A stretch of DNA of 31,437 nucleotides from assembly GCA_045612305.1 (NCBI GenBank), contig JAZKYU010000020.1:1-31437 (forward strand), in the 5' to 3' direction. Shown here piece after piece: positions 24,853-31,437 of the stretch. The notes under the pieces are model-generated. The model ran no database searches. It was not told where the DNA came from and worked only from the letters and a program-made list of their open reading frames with translations. Position 1 is the stretch's first letter. The number at the start of each line of letters is the position of its first letter. The DNA is from HGM04593 sp045612305. Lineage in GTDB: Bacteria > Bacteroidota > Bacteroidia > Bacteroidales > Bacteroidaceae. The position numbers and the translations under genes are program-made.

Positions 24853-24891
24853 ATGTGAGTGCCGGCAACTCGACCGGCTCTTCAGTGTCGT

Positions 24892-26205
24892 TTACTTTTG
24901 ACGAATAAATATATTCATCGGCACGCCGGTAAATTTCCAGCGGTCGCGTATTTTGTTCTCCAGAAAGCGCTTGTAGGGCTCGCGCACATACTGCGGCAGG
25001 TTGGCAAAGAAAAGGAACGAGGGCACACGTGTCTCGTGCAACTGCATACAGTATTTTATCTTTATATATTTTCCCTTTATCGAGGGGGGCGGATAGGCCT
25101 CTATTATTGGGAGCATCTCCTCGTTGAACTTCGCGGTAGAGATTTTTGTTTTAGAATTCAAATAAACCTCTTTCGCAGTCTCCAACACCTTAAAGACACG
25201 CTGTTTTGTTACAGCAGAGGTAAAGATGATGGGGAAGTCAACAAACGGCGCTACACGCTCGCGTATCGCGTTCTCGAAGAACTTCTGCACCTTCTCGCTC
25301 TTGTCCTCAACCAAGTCCCACTTGTTCACCACAACCACAAGGCTTTTTTGGTTGCGCTGTATGATGGAGAATATATTCAAGTCTTGCGACTCTATACCGC
25401 GTGTGGCATCTATCATAAGTATGCACACATCACTGTTCTCTATGGCTCGTATAGAGCGCAACACAGAGTAGTACTCTATATCCTCGTTCACCTTACCCTT
25501 TTTGCGGATACCTGCGGTGTCGACCAGGTAAAAGTCGAAACCAAACTTAGTGTAGCGGGTGAGAATAGAGTCGCGGGTTGTACCAGCTATATTGGTAACA
25601 ATGTTGCGCTCCTCGCCCAAAAAGACGTTTATGATAGAGCTCTTGCCGGCGTTGGGGCGGCCCACAACTGCAAAACGGGGGATATTCTCCTCGGGGGTCT
25701 CGTCGGCCTCTTTTGTAAATTTAGAGACGATAAGGTCGAGCAGATCTCCTGTGCCGCTACCGTTTGCAGCCGATATACAGTGCATATCGCCCAAGCCCAT
25801 AGCATAGAACTCTGCTGCAGTATACTGCATCTCGTAGGTATCTACCTTGTTTGCCACCACGAGCACAGGTTTTTTAGTGCGACGAAGCATCGAGGCGAGC
25901 TCGCTGTCGAGGTCGGTGAGACCGTTCATCGCATCCACCACAAAGAGTATAACATCGGCCTCTTCCATAGCAAGAGTCACTTGCTCGCATATAGCCTCTT
26001 CGAACACATCGTCGGAGTTACGCACCCAACCGCCCGTGTCGACAAGTGAAAACTCCTTGCCACACCACAAGCAACGACCATACTGACGGTCACGGGTTGT
26101 TCCCGCCTCGTCCGATATAATCGCCTGCTTTGTTTCGGTCAAACGATTGAAAAGAGTCGACTTACCAACGTTGGGGCGACCCACTATCGCTACTAAATTT
26201 CCCAT
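24892..26205 (-). CDS. der: Ribosome biogenesis GTPase Der (EngA)
   Basis: A 437-residue GTPase with two tandem G domains, needed for 50S subunit maturation. The first has GRPNVGKSTLFN (residues 8-19), DTGG and NKVD. The second, at about residue 175, has GRPNAGKSSIINVFLGEERN, DTAG and NKWD. The C-terminal KH-like domain ends with FTGVPMNIFIRQK. Length is normal. It lies 5 nt after era, and the pair converge on mlaF. Both G domains are intact. Confidence 0.97.
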   Translation of the reverse strand: MGNLVAIVGRPNVGKSTLFNRLTETKQAIISDEAGTTRDRQYGRCLWCGKEFSLVDTGGWVRNSDDVFEEAICEQVTLAMEEADVILFVVDAMNGLTDLDSELASMLRRTKKPVLVVANKVDTYEMQYTAAEFYAMGLGDMHCISAANGSGTGDLLDLIVSKFTKEADETPEENIPRFAVVGRPNAGKSSIINVFLGEERNIVTNIAGTTRDSILTRYTKFGFDFYLVDTAGIRKKGKVNEDIEYYSVLRSIRAIENSDVCILMIDATRGIESQDLNIFSIIQRNQKSLVVVVNKWDLVEDKSEKVQKFFENAIRERVAPFVDFPIIFTSAVTKQRVFKVLETAKEVYLNSKTKISTAKFNEEMLPIIEAYPPPSIKGKYIKIKYCMQLHETRVPSFLFFANLPQYVREPYKRFLENKIRDRWKFTGVPMNIFIRQK

Positions 26206-26210
26206 ATTCC

Positions 26211-27095
26211 TTAATCTTTCTGGTCGTAACCAAAGCGACGCAACTGTTTGTTGCTATTGCGCCAGTCTTTGTCGACCTTTACATAAATTTCCAAAAATAT
26301 CTTCTTGCCGAAGAACTTCTCCAACTCACGGCGAGCATCAGTAGCTACGCGCTTCAGCGCAACACCCTCGTGCCCAATTATTATTCCCTTCTGCGAGTCG
26401 CGCTCCACATATATTATGGATTTTATATATATGCTACCCTCCTTCTCTTTGAAGTACTCACACTCGGCCTCACACACATAGGGTATCTCCTTGTCGTAAT
26501 GCAAGAGTATCTTCTCGCGTATAATTTCTGTAACAAAGAAACGCGCGGGCTTATCGGTGAGCTGGTCTTTGTCGAAATAAGGGGGCGAAGGAGGCAGAAG
26601 CTCCATAATGCGCTTCATCACCACATCGACACCAAACTTCGCAATCGCCGATATGGGCATAATTTCGGCCTCAGGCAACATCTCGTGCCATAGTTCCACC
26701 TTCTTCACAAGCTCCTGCTGGTTGGCAAGGTCTATCTTGTTTATGAGCACAATTATGGGCACGTCGAGCTTGCGCACCTCGTCTATAAAGTCGCTGTTCT
26801 TTTCGGGTGTCTCCACCATATCAGTTACATATAGAAGAACATCGGCATCGCGCAAAGCCGAGCGCGAGAAGCGCAACATAGCCTCCTGCAACTTATAATT
26901 TGGTTTCAAAACACCCGGTGTGTCCGAAAACACAATCTGCGCATCGTCGGTATTAAGTATACCCATAATGCGGTGACGGGTTGTTTGCGCCTTGAAGGTA
27001 GCAATCGATATGCGCTCTCCAACAAGGAGGTTCATCAACGTAGATTTGCCCACGTTAGGGTTACCCACTATATTTACAAAACCTGCTTTATGCAT
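26211..27095 (-). CDS. era: Ribosome maturation GTPase Era
   Basis: A 294-residue GTPase that binds the 3' end of 16S rRNA and helps 30S assembly. I place the start at 27095 (MHKAGFVNIVGNPNVGKS). The frame from 27125 adds ten residues that the family lacks. G1 is GNPNVGKSTLMN, G3 DTPG and G4 NKID. The C-terminal KH domain carries GIIIGHEGVALKRVATDARRELEKFFGKKIFLEIYVKV, the RNA-binding GxxG loop being in this stretch. It precedes der by 5 nt. Upstream lies a strong terminator after rpmF, and I could not identify a consensus promoter in the short gap. Confidence 0.97.
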   Translation of the reverse strand: MHKAGFVNIVGNPNVGKSTLMNLLVGERISIATFKAQTTRHRIMGILNTDDAQIVFSDTPGVLKPNYKLQEAMLRFSRSALRDADVLLYVTDMVETPEKNSDFIDEVRKLDVPIIVLINKIDLANQQELVKKVELWHEMLPEAEIMPISAIAKFGVDVVMKRIMELLPPSPPYFDKDQLTDKPARFFVTEIIREKILLHYDKEIPYVCEAECEYFKEKEGSIYIKSIIYVERDSQKGIIIGHEGVALKRVATDARRELEKFFGKKIFLEIYVKVDKDWRNSNKQLRRFGYDQKD

Positions 27096-27123
27096 AATTA
27101 TCTTTATTACTTGTGAAGGGAGC

Positions 27124-27139
27124 AAGAGCCAAGGCTCTT
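27124..27139. other. Short hairpin upstream of era
   Basis: AAGAGCC (27124-27130) and GGCTCTT (27133-27139) form a perfect 7-bp stem with a 2-nt AA loop, 28 nt before the era start. It has no T-run. It may influence the era leader, or be chance. Confidence 0.35.
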
Positions 27140-27147
27140 ACAAGCAG

Positions 27148-27178
27148 AAAAAACGCACCGTTGCCCTGCAAGGTGCGC
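27148..27178 (-). terminator. Rho-independent terminator after rpmF
   Basis: On the minus strand CGCACC (27172-27177) pairs with GGTGCG (27154-27159). An inner TTGC/GCAA extension leaves one bulged base, and six T (27148-27153) follow. It lies about 56 nt past the rpmF stop and ends the yceD-rpmF transcript before era. Confidence 0.8.
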
Positions 27179-27233
27179 TTATTTCTTACAAAAACTGCCT
27201 GCGTGCCTGCAAGACACGCGGCTAAACGGTTAT

Positions 27234-27419
27234 TTAGATTGCAGCCTCTTTCTCGATAGCCAACTTACCTCTGTAATAACCACACGCACCGCATACGGTG
27301 TGATAAACGTGCCACTCGCCACAGTTAGGGCATATTGCCAATGTAGGAGCTACTGCCTTATCGTGAGTTCTTCTCTTGGCAGTTCTTGTCTTTGATTGTC
27401 TTCTTTTAGGATGTGCCAT
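27234..27419 (-). CDS. rpmF: 50S ribosomal protein L32
   Basis: A 61-residue basic ribosomal protein. It opens with the family signature MAHPKRRQSKTRTAKRRTHDKA and carries a four-cysteine zinc ribbon (CPNCGEWHVYHTVCGACGYY). This is the zinc-binding form of L32, not the paralogue in which the cysteines are lost. It lies 12 nt after the DUF177/YceD gene, the widely conserved yceD-rpmF pair. In many Bacteroidales fabH follows; here a terminator and then era follow instead. Confidence 0.97.
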   Translation of the reverse strand: MAHPKRRQSKTRTAKRRTHDKAVAPTLAICPNCGEWHVYHTVCGACGYYRGKLAIEKEAAI

Positions 27420-27431
27420 TTTTCTAACTTT

Positions 27432-27974
27432 TTAAATATCTTCTTCAATTTGTATATTCTTCAAAATCTCCCAACGCGGGTCGGTATCTACAACTGCATC
27501 GTCACTGTCGTCGACACTCTTTTCACCACGCATATGCTTGCCAAGTTTCCCTGCCATCTCGCGGTTACACTTGCCGGGGGCGTGAACGCGTTTCATAGGG
27601 AGAGCAAGCACTATAAACTCGTACAGATACCAAGCTATGTTAAAGTCGCCGTCTTGCTCGGGCACCACAACCATGTCGCCATCGTCGGCATACTCCTCTC
27701 CAAGCTTCACACGCAAGGAGTTTGTGGTCTCAAACTCAACATCAAGGTCATCGAGACACCTGTCACAAGGAACAACCACCGTACCGGCCAACTCAAAATC
27801 AAAGTCGTAAACCTCACGGCTCTTTTTTGCTCTCACAACAGCCTTAACCGCACCTTTTTGAAACTCCTCACCATCGATATCGGCAAAAAACGCGTTATCG
27901 AGTGTAAACTCCAAAACAAGCGGCTCTGCTTTCAACCCTTTTAGGTCTACATTGTATTTGTCAAATCTTCCCAT
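27432..27974 (-). CDS. YceD/DUF177 family protein (23S rRNA accumulation-type)
   Basis: A 180-residue member of the YceD/DUF177 family, conserved upstream of rpmF across bacteria. In E. coli and plants these proteins affect 23S rRNA levels; the exact activity is unknown. The CDRCLDDLDVEFETT motif in the middle and a further Cys in PGKCNREMAGKLGKHM fit a metal-binding site of the family. The C-terminus (DPRWEILKNIQIEED) also matches the family pattern. It is 12 nt from rpmF and probably co-transcribed. Confidence 0.9.
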   Translation of the reverse strand: MGRFDKYNVDLKGLKAEPLVLEFTLDNAFFADIDGEEFQKGAVKAVVRAKKSREVYDFDFELAGTVVVPCDRCLDDLDVEFETTNSLRVKLGEEYADDGDMVVVPEQDGDFNIAWYLYEFIVLALPMKRVHAPGKCNREMAGKLGKHMRGEKSVDDSDDAVVDTDPRWEILKNIQIEEDI

Positions 27975-28053
27975 CGCTACTAATTATCATCATTTCAACA
28001 ATATAACCTGCAAAAAGCTGTGCCTTTTATCCGTATTATCCGAATTTAGGCCA

Positions 28054-28061
28054 CAAAGATA
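28054..28061 (-). promoter_or_regulatory. Probable -7 box (TATCTTTG) of yceD-rpmF
   Basis: TATCTTTG on the minus strand is an exact TAnnTTTG match, 79 nt before the yceD start. No clear TTTG is seen 19-21 nt upstream; the region is A/T-rich instead. Confidence 0.45.
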
Positions 28062-28113
28062 TAAATAAAATTTGTTTTAGGCACCTTATTTTATGGAAAA
28101 TCTTCTAAAATGA

Positions 28114-29271
28114 CTATTTTTTCAGTTCCATACGGAAGGTTGCACCCTTGCCGGGTGCCGATTTCTTCACAAATATGCGTCCGCGGTGGTATTGTTCCAT
28201 AATTCTCTTGGCTAGAGAGAGCCCAAGGCCCCACCCTCGCTTCTTTGTTGTGTAGCCCGGCTCGAACACACGCTTGTGCTTCGATTTTGCTATACCCCTG
28301 CCCGTGTCGGTAATCTCCACAAAGACAGAATCTTTGTTCTGCGTCACGTTCACCGTTATTGCGCCCACACCATCCATCGCATCAATAGCGTTCTTGCACA
28401 AATTCTCAACAACCCACTCTATGAGCGGAGCGTTCATACGCACAAGCAAGGGGCGTTTGGGATAGTTTTCGGTATATTTCACTTGTGCAGGGCTACGGTG
28501 CTTCATATACTCCACTGCACGCTCCACGACCTCCACGGCATCTTCGGCTGTGGGCTCGGGCAGAGAGCCTATCTTTGAGAAACGCTCGGCCACACGCTGC
28601 AGACGCGCCACGTCGCGCTCCATCTCGGGCAAAAGCTCGTCGCCAGGATACTTTTCCTTGAGCACAGTTGTCCACGCCATAAGCGAGGAGATGGGGGTGC
28701 CAAGCTGGTGTGCAGTCTCCTTCGAGAGGCCCACCCACACACGGTTTTGTTCGGCACGTTTAGAGCTCAAGATAGCCAGAGAGCACACAGTAAAGAAGAG
28801 CAACACCACAAGAAGCTGCACATAAGGGTAGTAAGCAAGTTGCTTTAGAATGAGCGAGTCGGCATAGCACACCTCCAGATAGTCGCCACCACCCTCGGCA
28901 CCCAAGGCAATGCGTATAACACGGCCCTCACCACGCATAGCAGCCACTTGCTCCATAAGCACAGCAAGCGAGTCCACGCCCGAGGGTATCTCTATATTGC
29001 GATGCAAGGTTATTGCACCAGACTTGTCGGTTACAGCCACGGGTATTGTAGTGTTCTCGTTAAGCACGGCAAGCACAAGACTCAAATCGGTGTTCTCGTC
29101 GGCACGGTTAAGATAATCCATAGCAGCCGCCCATATCTGCATCTTTTTCTGCTCTTCGTTTTTCAAGTCCTCGACAAGAGTGTTCGATATAAAAAGCGAG
29201 CCGGCCGCAATTATTGCAGCCACAACCACAAGCACTATCTTTACGTTTCTGAAATTACTATACCACCTCAT
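28114..29271 (-). CDS. Orphan sensor histidine kinase
   Basis: A 385-residue membrane-bound two-component sensor. I place the start at 29271 (MRWYSNFRNVKIVLVVVAA), just before the first transmembrane segment. The longer frame from 29367 adds 32 residues of basic, low-complexity sequence outside the family pattern. A roughly 130-residue extracytoplasmic sensor domain is followed by a second segment (LLVVLLFFTVCSLAILSS). The HisKA box is KETAHQLGTPISSLMAW with phospho-acceptor His 188. The catalytic HATPase domain has ENLCKNAIDAMDG, DTGRGIAKS and GWGLGLSLAKRI. No HAMP domain and no adjacent response regulator are visible. It resembles the orphan AHQLGTPISSL-type kinases common in Bacteroidota. 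One of these, PorY, controls the type IX secretion system, but identity with PorY is not established. Confidence 0.88.
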   Translation of the reverse strand: MRWYSNFRNVKIVLVVVAAIIAAGSLFISNTLVEDLKNEEQKKMQIWAAAMDYLNRADENTDLSLVLAVLNENTTIPVAVTDKSGAITLHRNIEIPSGVDSLAVLMEQVAAMRGEGRVIRIALGAEGGGDYLEVCYADSLILKQLAYYPYVQLLVVLLFFTVCSLAILSSKRAEQNRVWVGLSKETAHQLGTPISSLMAWTTVLKEKYPGDELLPEMERDVARLQRVAERFSKIGSLPEPTAEDAVEVVERAVEYMKHRSPAQVKYTENYPKRPLLVRMNAPLIEWVVENLCKNAIDAMDGVGAITVNVTQNKDSVFVEITDTGRGIAKSKHKRVFEPGYTTKKRGWGLGLSLAKRIMEQYHRGRIFVKKSAPGKGATFRMELKK

Positions 29272-29331
29272 AGTTATTCTTCTTTTCAACTTAAAGAACG
29301 TAAAAAAAACTCTTTTAGTATAAAAGGGTAC

Positions 29332-29373
29332 AAAAAAGACACCCTTGCACTCGCTGTTGCAAGCCAAGGGTGT
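29332..29373 (-). terminator. Rho-independent terminator after the DUF4468 gene
   Basis: On the minus strand ACACCCTTG (29365-29373) pairs perfectly over 9 bp with CAAGGGTGT (29339-29347), with a 17-nt loop, followed by six T (29332-29337). It ends the DUF4468 transcript before the kinase gene. Confidence 0.85.
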
Positions 29374-29406
29374 TATAATATAAATCCACAGAAAAAAAGG
29401 CGCTTA

Positions 29407-30051
29407 TCACCAGTCGCCAGCATCGGCGGGTTGCTTGGTCTTCAAGTCCTCCTCAAGAGCAACTATAGATTTTATGGCAATCTTTCTCAAAGCTTCAAAA
29501 GCCTTCTCATACATAGGCTCGTTCAAAGAACCGCTGTCGGCAAAGGGAGAAACTTCTACAATATTGGCCTTGGTTAGTATGCGACCGTTAGTTCTCTCTC
29601 TGTTTATGTCGTACTCCTTAACTATTATAGAGATACGCGCACGACCATCCTTTGCGTCTACACGCAAGATGTGCTTACAGCTAAAGGTATATTGAGAAAC
29701 CAGGTTGCCATATCTCTCAAAATCGCTAAAGAGGCCCTCACCTACAATAAAACCACGGCTCTTGTCCTCCTGTGTAACATCGTATTTGCTCAATCTGTAG
29801 GCCTCTTGCACAAACTCCAACGAGTAATCATATATATCGTTAGCAGTAAGGGGCAGCCCCTCTACAATTTTCACAAAATTAACAGCTCCGTTTTTCACCT
29901 CAAATGTAACACCCGAGTTATCCTCTTTCTCTGCCGAAGACAAGCCTAAAGCCTGCGCTGCAACATCCAGCAAGTCGGTTTGAGCAGTTACGGGAGAAAA
30001 GACACAAGTGCCTAGAAACAGCAATAAGAATAAAAAACTTCTCATATTCAT
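29407..30051 (-). CDS. DUF4468 domain-containing exported protein (TBP-like fold)
   Basis: A secreted or periplasmic protein of about 215 residues. I place the start at 30051 (MNMRSFLFLLLFLGTCVFSPVTAQ), a clean signal peptide; Met at 30045 is an alternative, and the longer frame from 30090 is less likely. The domain FVKIVEGLPLTANDIYDYSLEFVQEAYRLSKYD, then GFIVGEGLFSDFERYGN and RVDAKDGRARISIIVKEY, is the DUF4468 pattern known from Bacteroidota, predicted to have a TBP-like fold. Its role is unknown. It is flanked by an unrecognised lipoprotein gene 67 nt upstream and has its own terminator. Confidence 0.8.
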   Translation of the reverse strand: MNMRSFLFLLLFLGTCVFSPVTAQTDLLDVAAQALGLSSAEKEDNSGVTFEVKNGAVNFVKIVEGLPLTANDIYDYSLEFVQEAYRLSKYDVTQEDKSRGFIVGEGLFSDFERYGNLVSQYTFSCKHILRVDAKDGRARISIIVKEYDINRERTNGRILTKANIVEVSPFADSGSLNEPMYEKAFEALRKIAIKSIVALEEDLKTKQPADAGDW

Positions 30052-30067
30052 AATAAAAAAACAAAAT

Positions 30068-30104
30068 GCAAGTGGTGGCCATAGAGACACAGCACACCAC
30101 CTGC
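30068..30104 (-). terminator. Probable terminator after the lipoprotein gene
   Basis: On the minus strand GCAGGTGGTG (30095-30104) pairs with CACCACTTGC (30068-30077) with one G-T wobble, then ATTTTG and a run of seven T. It sits just before the start of the DUF4468 gene (30051), so it would also limit read-through into it. Confidence 0.65.
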
Positions 30105-30118
30105 AATTTAATCAAATA

Positions 30119-30616
30119 TTAGAAAGTTACAGGGAAACCAAATCCTGTCATTGGGCTAGCAAAATAGTTTACAGAGTTAGTGACGTTATTCTTGTCCTCC
30201 TTGATACCCTTCATATTTACACCCCAACCGGTAACTGTAACCTTTGTGGTCTTGAACAAACCAAACAAGAAAGAGTGGCTCTCCTTTGCAAATTCGGGCT
30301 CAATGATAATATCCACATCGTTGTTAACTTTTGCACGGTACAAAGCCTGACGCTCTGCCTTTGACAAGCCTTTGTAACGGTTTACGCTTGTAAACAACTT
30401 GCTACCGTTGCGCACCAAAGGAATAAAGCCCAAAACTGTTTTAGTCTCAACAGAGGCTGTAATTTTCTTAGCGTTTTTGTAATCCAAGTCGGCTGCCGCG
30501 TAAGTATTCAAAGTGTTACCTGCCAAACCCATAACAGCACCATCAGTTGTATACTTAGCACAACCTGTAAACATCAAAGCCATAAAGGCTACGAGTAAAA
30601 ATTTAAGATTTTTCAT
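30119..30616 (-). CDS. Lipoprotein of unknown function
   Basis: A 165-residue protein I do not recognise as any named family. The signal MKNLKFLLVAFMALMFTGC with lipobox MFTGC (Cys 19) marks it as a lipoprotein. The mature part begins with KYTTDGAVMGLAGNTLNTYAAADLDY. It has a likely beta-rich middle (KITASVETKTVLGFIPLV) and a segment DVDIIIEPEFAKESHSFLFGLFKTTKVTVTGWGVNMKG. There is no catalytic motif. Residue composition is like that of neighbours, with no sign of recent transfer. No good promoter was found upstream, only a one-mismatch -7-like box (TATAATTG). It lies beside the DUF4468 gene, but the terminator between them suggests separate transcription. Confidence 0.75.
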   Translation of the reverse strand: MKNLKFLLVAFMALMFTGCAKYTTDGAVMGLAGNTLNTYAAADLDYKNAKKITASVETKTVLGFIPLVRNGSKLFTSVNRYKGLSKAERQALYRAKVNNDVDIIIEPEFAKESHSFLFGLFKTTKVTVTGWGVNMKGIKEDKNNVTNSVNYFASPMTGFGFPVTF

Positions 30617-31330
30617 AATACTTTTATATTTTTTGGTTAATTATTGTTGCAATTATACAATTTAATAAGCTAATTACCCCCCCGAAAAGTTAATCTTTGT
30701 TAACAAGTGAAAATTTTTTAAAACGACCCCACTACAAACCCACTAAAAATAAAAAATACTATTTGAAATTATGGCTCACCAGCAAAAGTTGGGGGGATAT
30801 GCAAAAAGTTTTGTTAATCTATTCCTTAATATTTATCCCCCCTCTTCAAAGCGCGACATACTCTTTACTTAATCGCACGGCAAGAGTTTGTATAATTTTG
30901 CTTTAAAATTCTCGGTGACCCGTGAGATATTCTCTCAATATACTTGTTCTTTTCTCCTTCTTTTCGTGAGACGAAAAGGAAGCAAAAGGCGCAGCACGCG
31001 AGTAAGATTAGTCGTTCCCTCCTCTTGCTCGTGAATTGCCCTTGCGGCAATATAACTCATTCGTCGGTCACTTGCCGCATGTCTCTTTCTCGCATTTACA
31101 GGGTGCTGCGCAACTCGTTCAGTTATCCGCGCTACGCACGTATAACTACACACTCACACAATGCTCGCACTTTTCCCTGTAAATGCTCGGATACACGCTC
31201 AAATCTTAACGGTGCTGCATTTTTTTAATTACTCTGGCAATAGTTATTTTCAAAAGAAAACCGGCACCGTAAGTAACACAATTAAAGGCCGTTGCGGTTT
31301 AGGATATAAGCGAATTTTGCTTGCAAAATC
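30617..31330. other. Noncoding flank rich in inverted repeats
   Basis: I see no supportable gene in this 700-nt stretch. It holds C-runs and G-runs (30678-30684, 30791-30796) and a bulged hairpin (30957-30982, TTTTCGT-GAG-ACGAAAA core). A TTGCC-CTTGC-GGCAA hairpin lies near 31038. It also has AGTTAT/ATAACT arms at 31121-31126 and 31142-31147, and a 12-bp inverted repeat GCATTTACAGGG (31092-31103) with CCCTGTAAATGC (31175-31186). The 17 bases at 30775-30791 are the exact reverse complement of 267-283 at the other end of the window. Confidence 0.6.
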
Positions 31331-31388
31331 GGTAGCATCATCAGTGATAAGTCGCACATAGTGCGGGTCACGATTAGATGATGCTGCC
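31331..31388. repeat. Nested stem-loop leading into the terminal repeat
   Basis: GGTAGCATCATC (31331-31342) pairs with GATGATGCTGCC (31377-31388) with one wobble pair. Inside it AGTGA/TCAC pair, and CGCAC-ATA-GTGCG (31353-31365) forms a tight hairpin. The left arm fits the other copy's GATGATGCTACC (7-16 region) perfectly. It looks like the 5' part of a dispersed structured element of unknown function. Confidence 0.6.
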
Positions 31389-31437
31389 AAAGACGCATTG
31401 ACAATGCTTGCTGTTCGCAACCCGCGCTACGCGCTAC
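31373..31437. repeat. Right copy of terminal direct repeat
   Basis: These last 65 bases match bases 1-65 of the window at 63 of 65 positions, same orientation. The window ends inside the repeat, so its natural right boundary is unseen here; bases 66-103 at the left end probably show how it continues. The shared 11-mer CCGCGCTACGC also occurs at 31127-31137. Confidence 0.85.

Noticed and set aside
24857..24891. Loss of MlaD after mlaF as a possible gene deletion
   Set aside because: The MCE protein is often encoded apart from mlaEF in Bacteroidota, and the terminator between mlaF and der is intact, so no deletion is implied.
24859..26049. A 396-codon open frame on the plus strand opposite der
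   Set aside because: It mirrors der, whose two G domains are intact; the antisense product is compositionally odd and resembles nothing known.
30865..31228. Several short overlapping frames in the right noncoding flank (61 to 94 codons)
   Set aside because: They overlap one another in different frames, span inverted repeats, and show no domain or signal pattern. I treat the region as noncoding.
1..31437. The window as a circular plasmid or phage genome, given matching ends
   Set aside because: All genes are core chromosomal functions, there are no replication, partition or phage genes, and the end copies differ at two positions.

Overview
This 31.4-kb window is a stretch of conserved chromosomal housekeeping DNA from a member of the Bacteroidota, most likely the order Bacteroidales. 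The evidence is the gene content and order (trigger factor-clpP-clpX, recQ-guaB-three periplasmic foldase genes-OstA-like-mutL, YceD-L32, era-der), an OmpA-family porin, a DUF4468 protein, and promoters of the Bacteroidetes type (TTTG, about 20 nt, TAnnTTTG). Isoleucine is often encoded by ATA. I cannot name the genus. All genes except the mlaE-mlaF pair lie on the minus strand. I saw no phage, insertion sequence, CRISPR array, toxin-antitoxin or defence genes.

Layout, left to right. 1-410 is noncoding and hairpin-rich. 411-5488 (minus) is a purB-rluB-asnS-manC gene set (adenylosuccinate lyase, rRNA pseudouridine synthase, AsnRS, mannose-1-P guanylyltransferase). 5717-5883 holds two identical tRNA-Val(TAC) genes with their own promoter and terminator. 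6055-7197 is an OmpA-like outer membrane protein. 7424-18646 (minus) is an approximately 11-kb series of closely spaced genes read from one consensus promoter: recQ, guaB, a PpiC foldase, a SurA-like lipoprotein, a SurA-like isomerase, an OstA/LptA-like protein, a small membrane protein and mutL. 18818-22107 (minus) is tig-clpP-clpX with a consensus promoter and a strong terminator. 22362-23153 is lptB, divergent from mlaE-mlaF (23292-24808, plus). 24892-27095 is era-der and 27234-27974 is yceD-rpmF. 28114-29271 is an orphan histidine kinase. 29407-30616 holds two small exported proteins (one DUF4468, one lipoprotein). 30617-31437 is noncoding and rich in inverted repeats.

Several gene groups have a common theme. 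OstA-like, LptB, the three foldases and MlaEF serve outer membrane assembly and lipid asymmetry. Tig, ClpP and ClpX serve cytosolic protein quality control. Der, Era, RluB, L32, YceD and AsnRS serve ribosome assembly and translation.

The oddest feature is not a gene. The first 65 bases and the last 65 bases of the window are a direct repeat (63 of 65 identical) that is part of a multi-hairpin noncoding element. This fits a dispersed genomic repeat at which an assembly contig ends. I do not see a convincing novel multi-gene system here. The other points of interest are a MutL whose endonuclease motif is degenerate, the absence of fabH from its usual place between rpmF and era, and a few conserved but uncharacterised small proteins.
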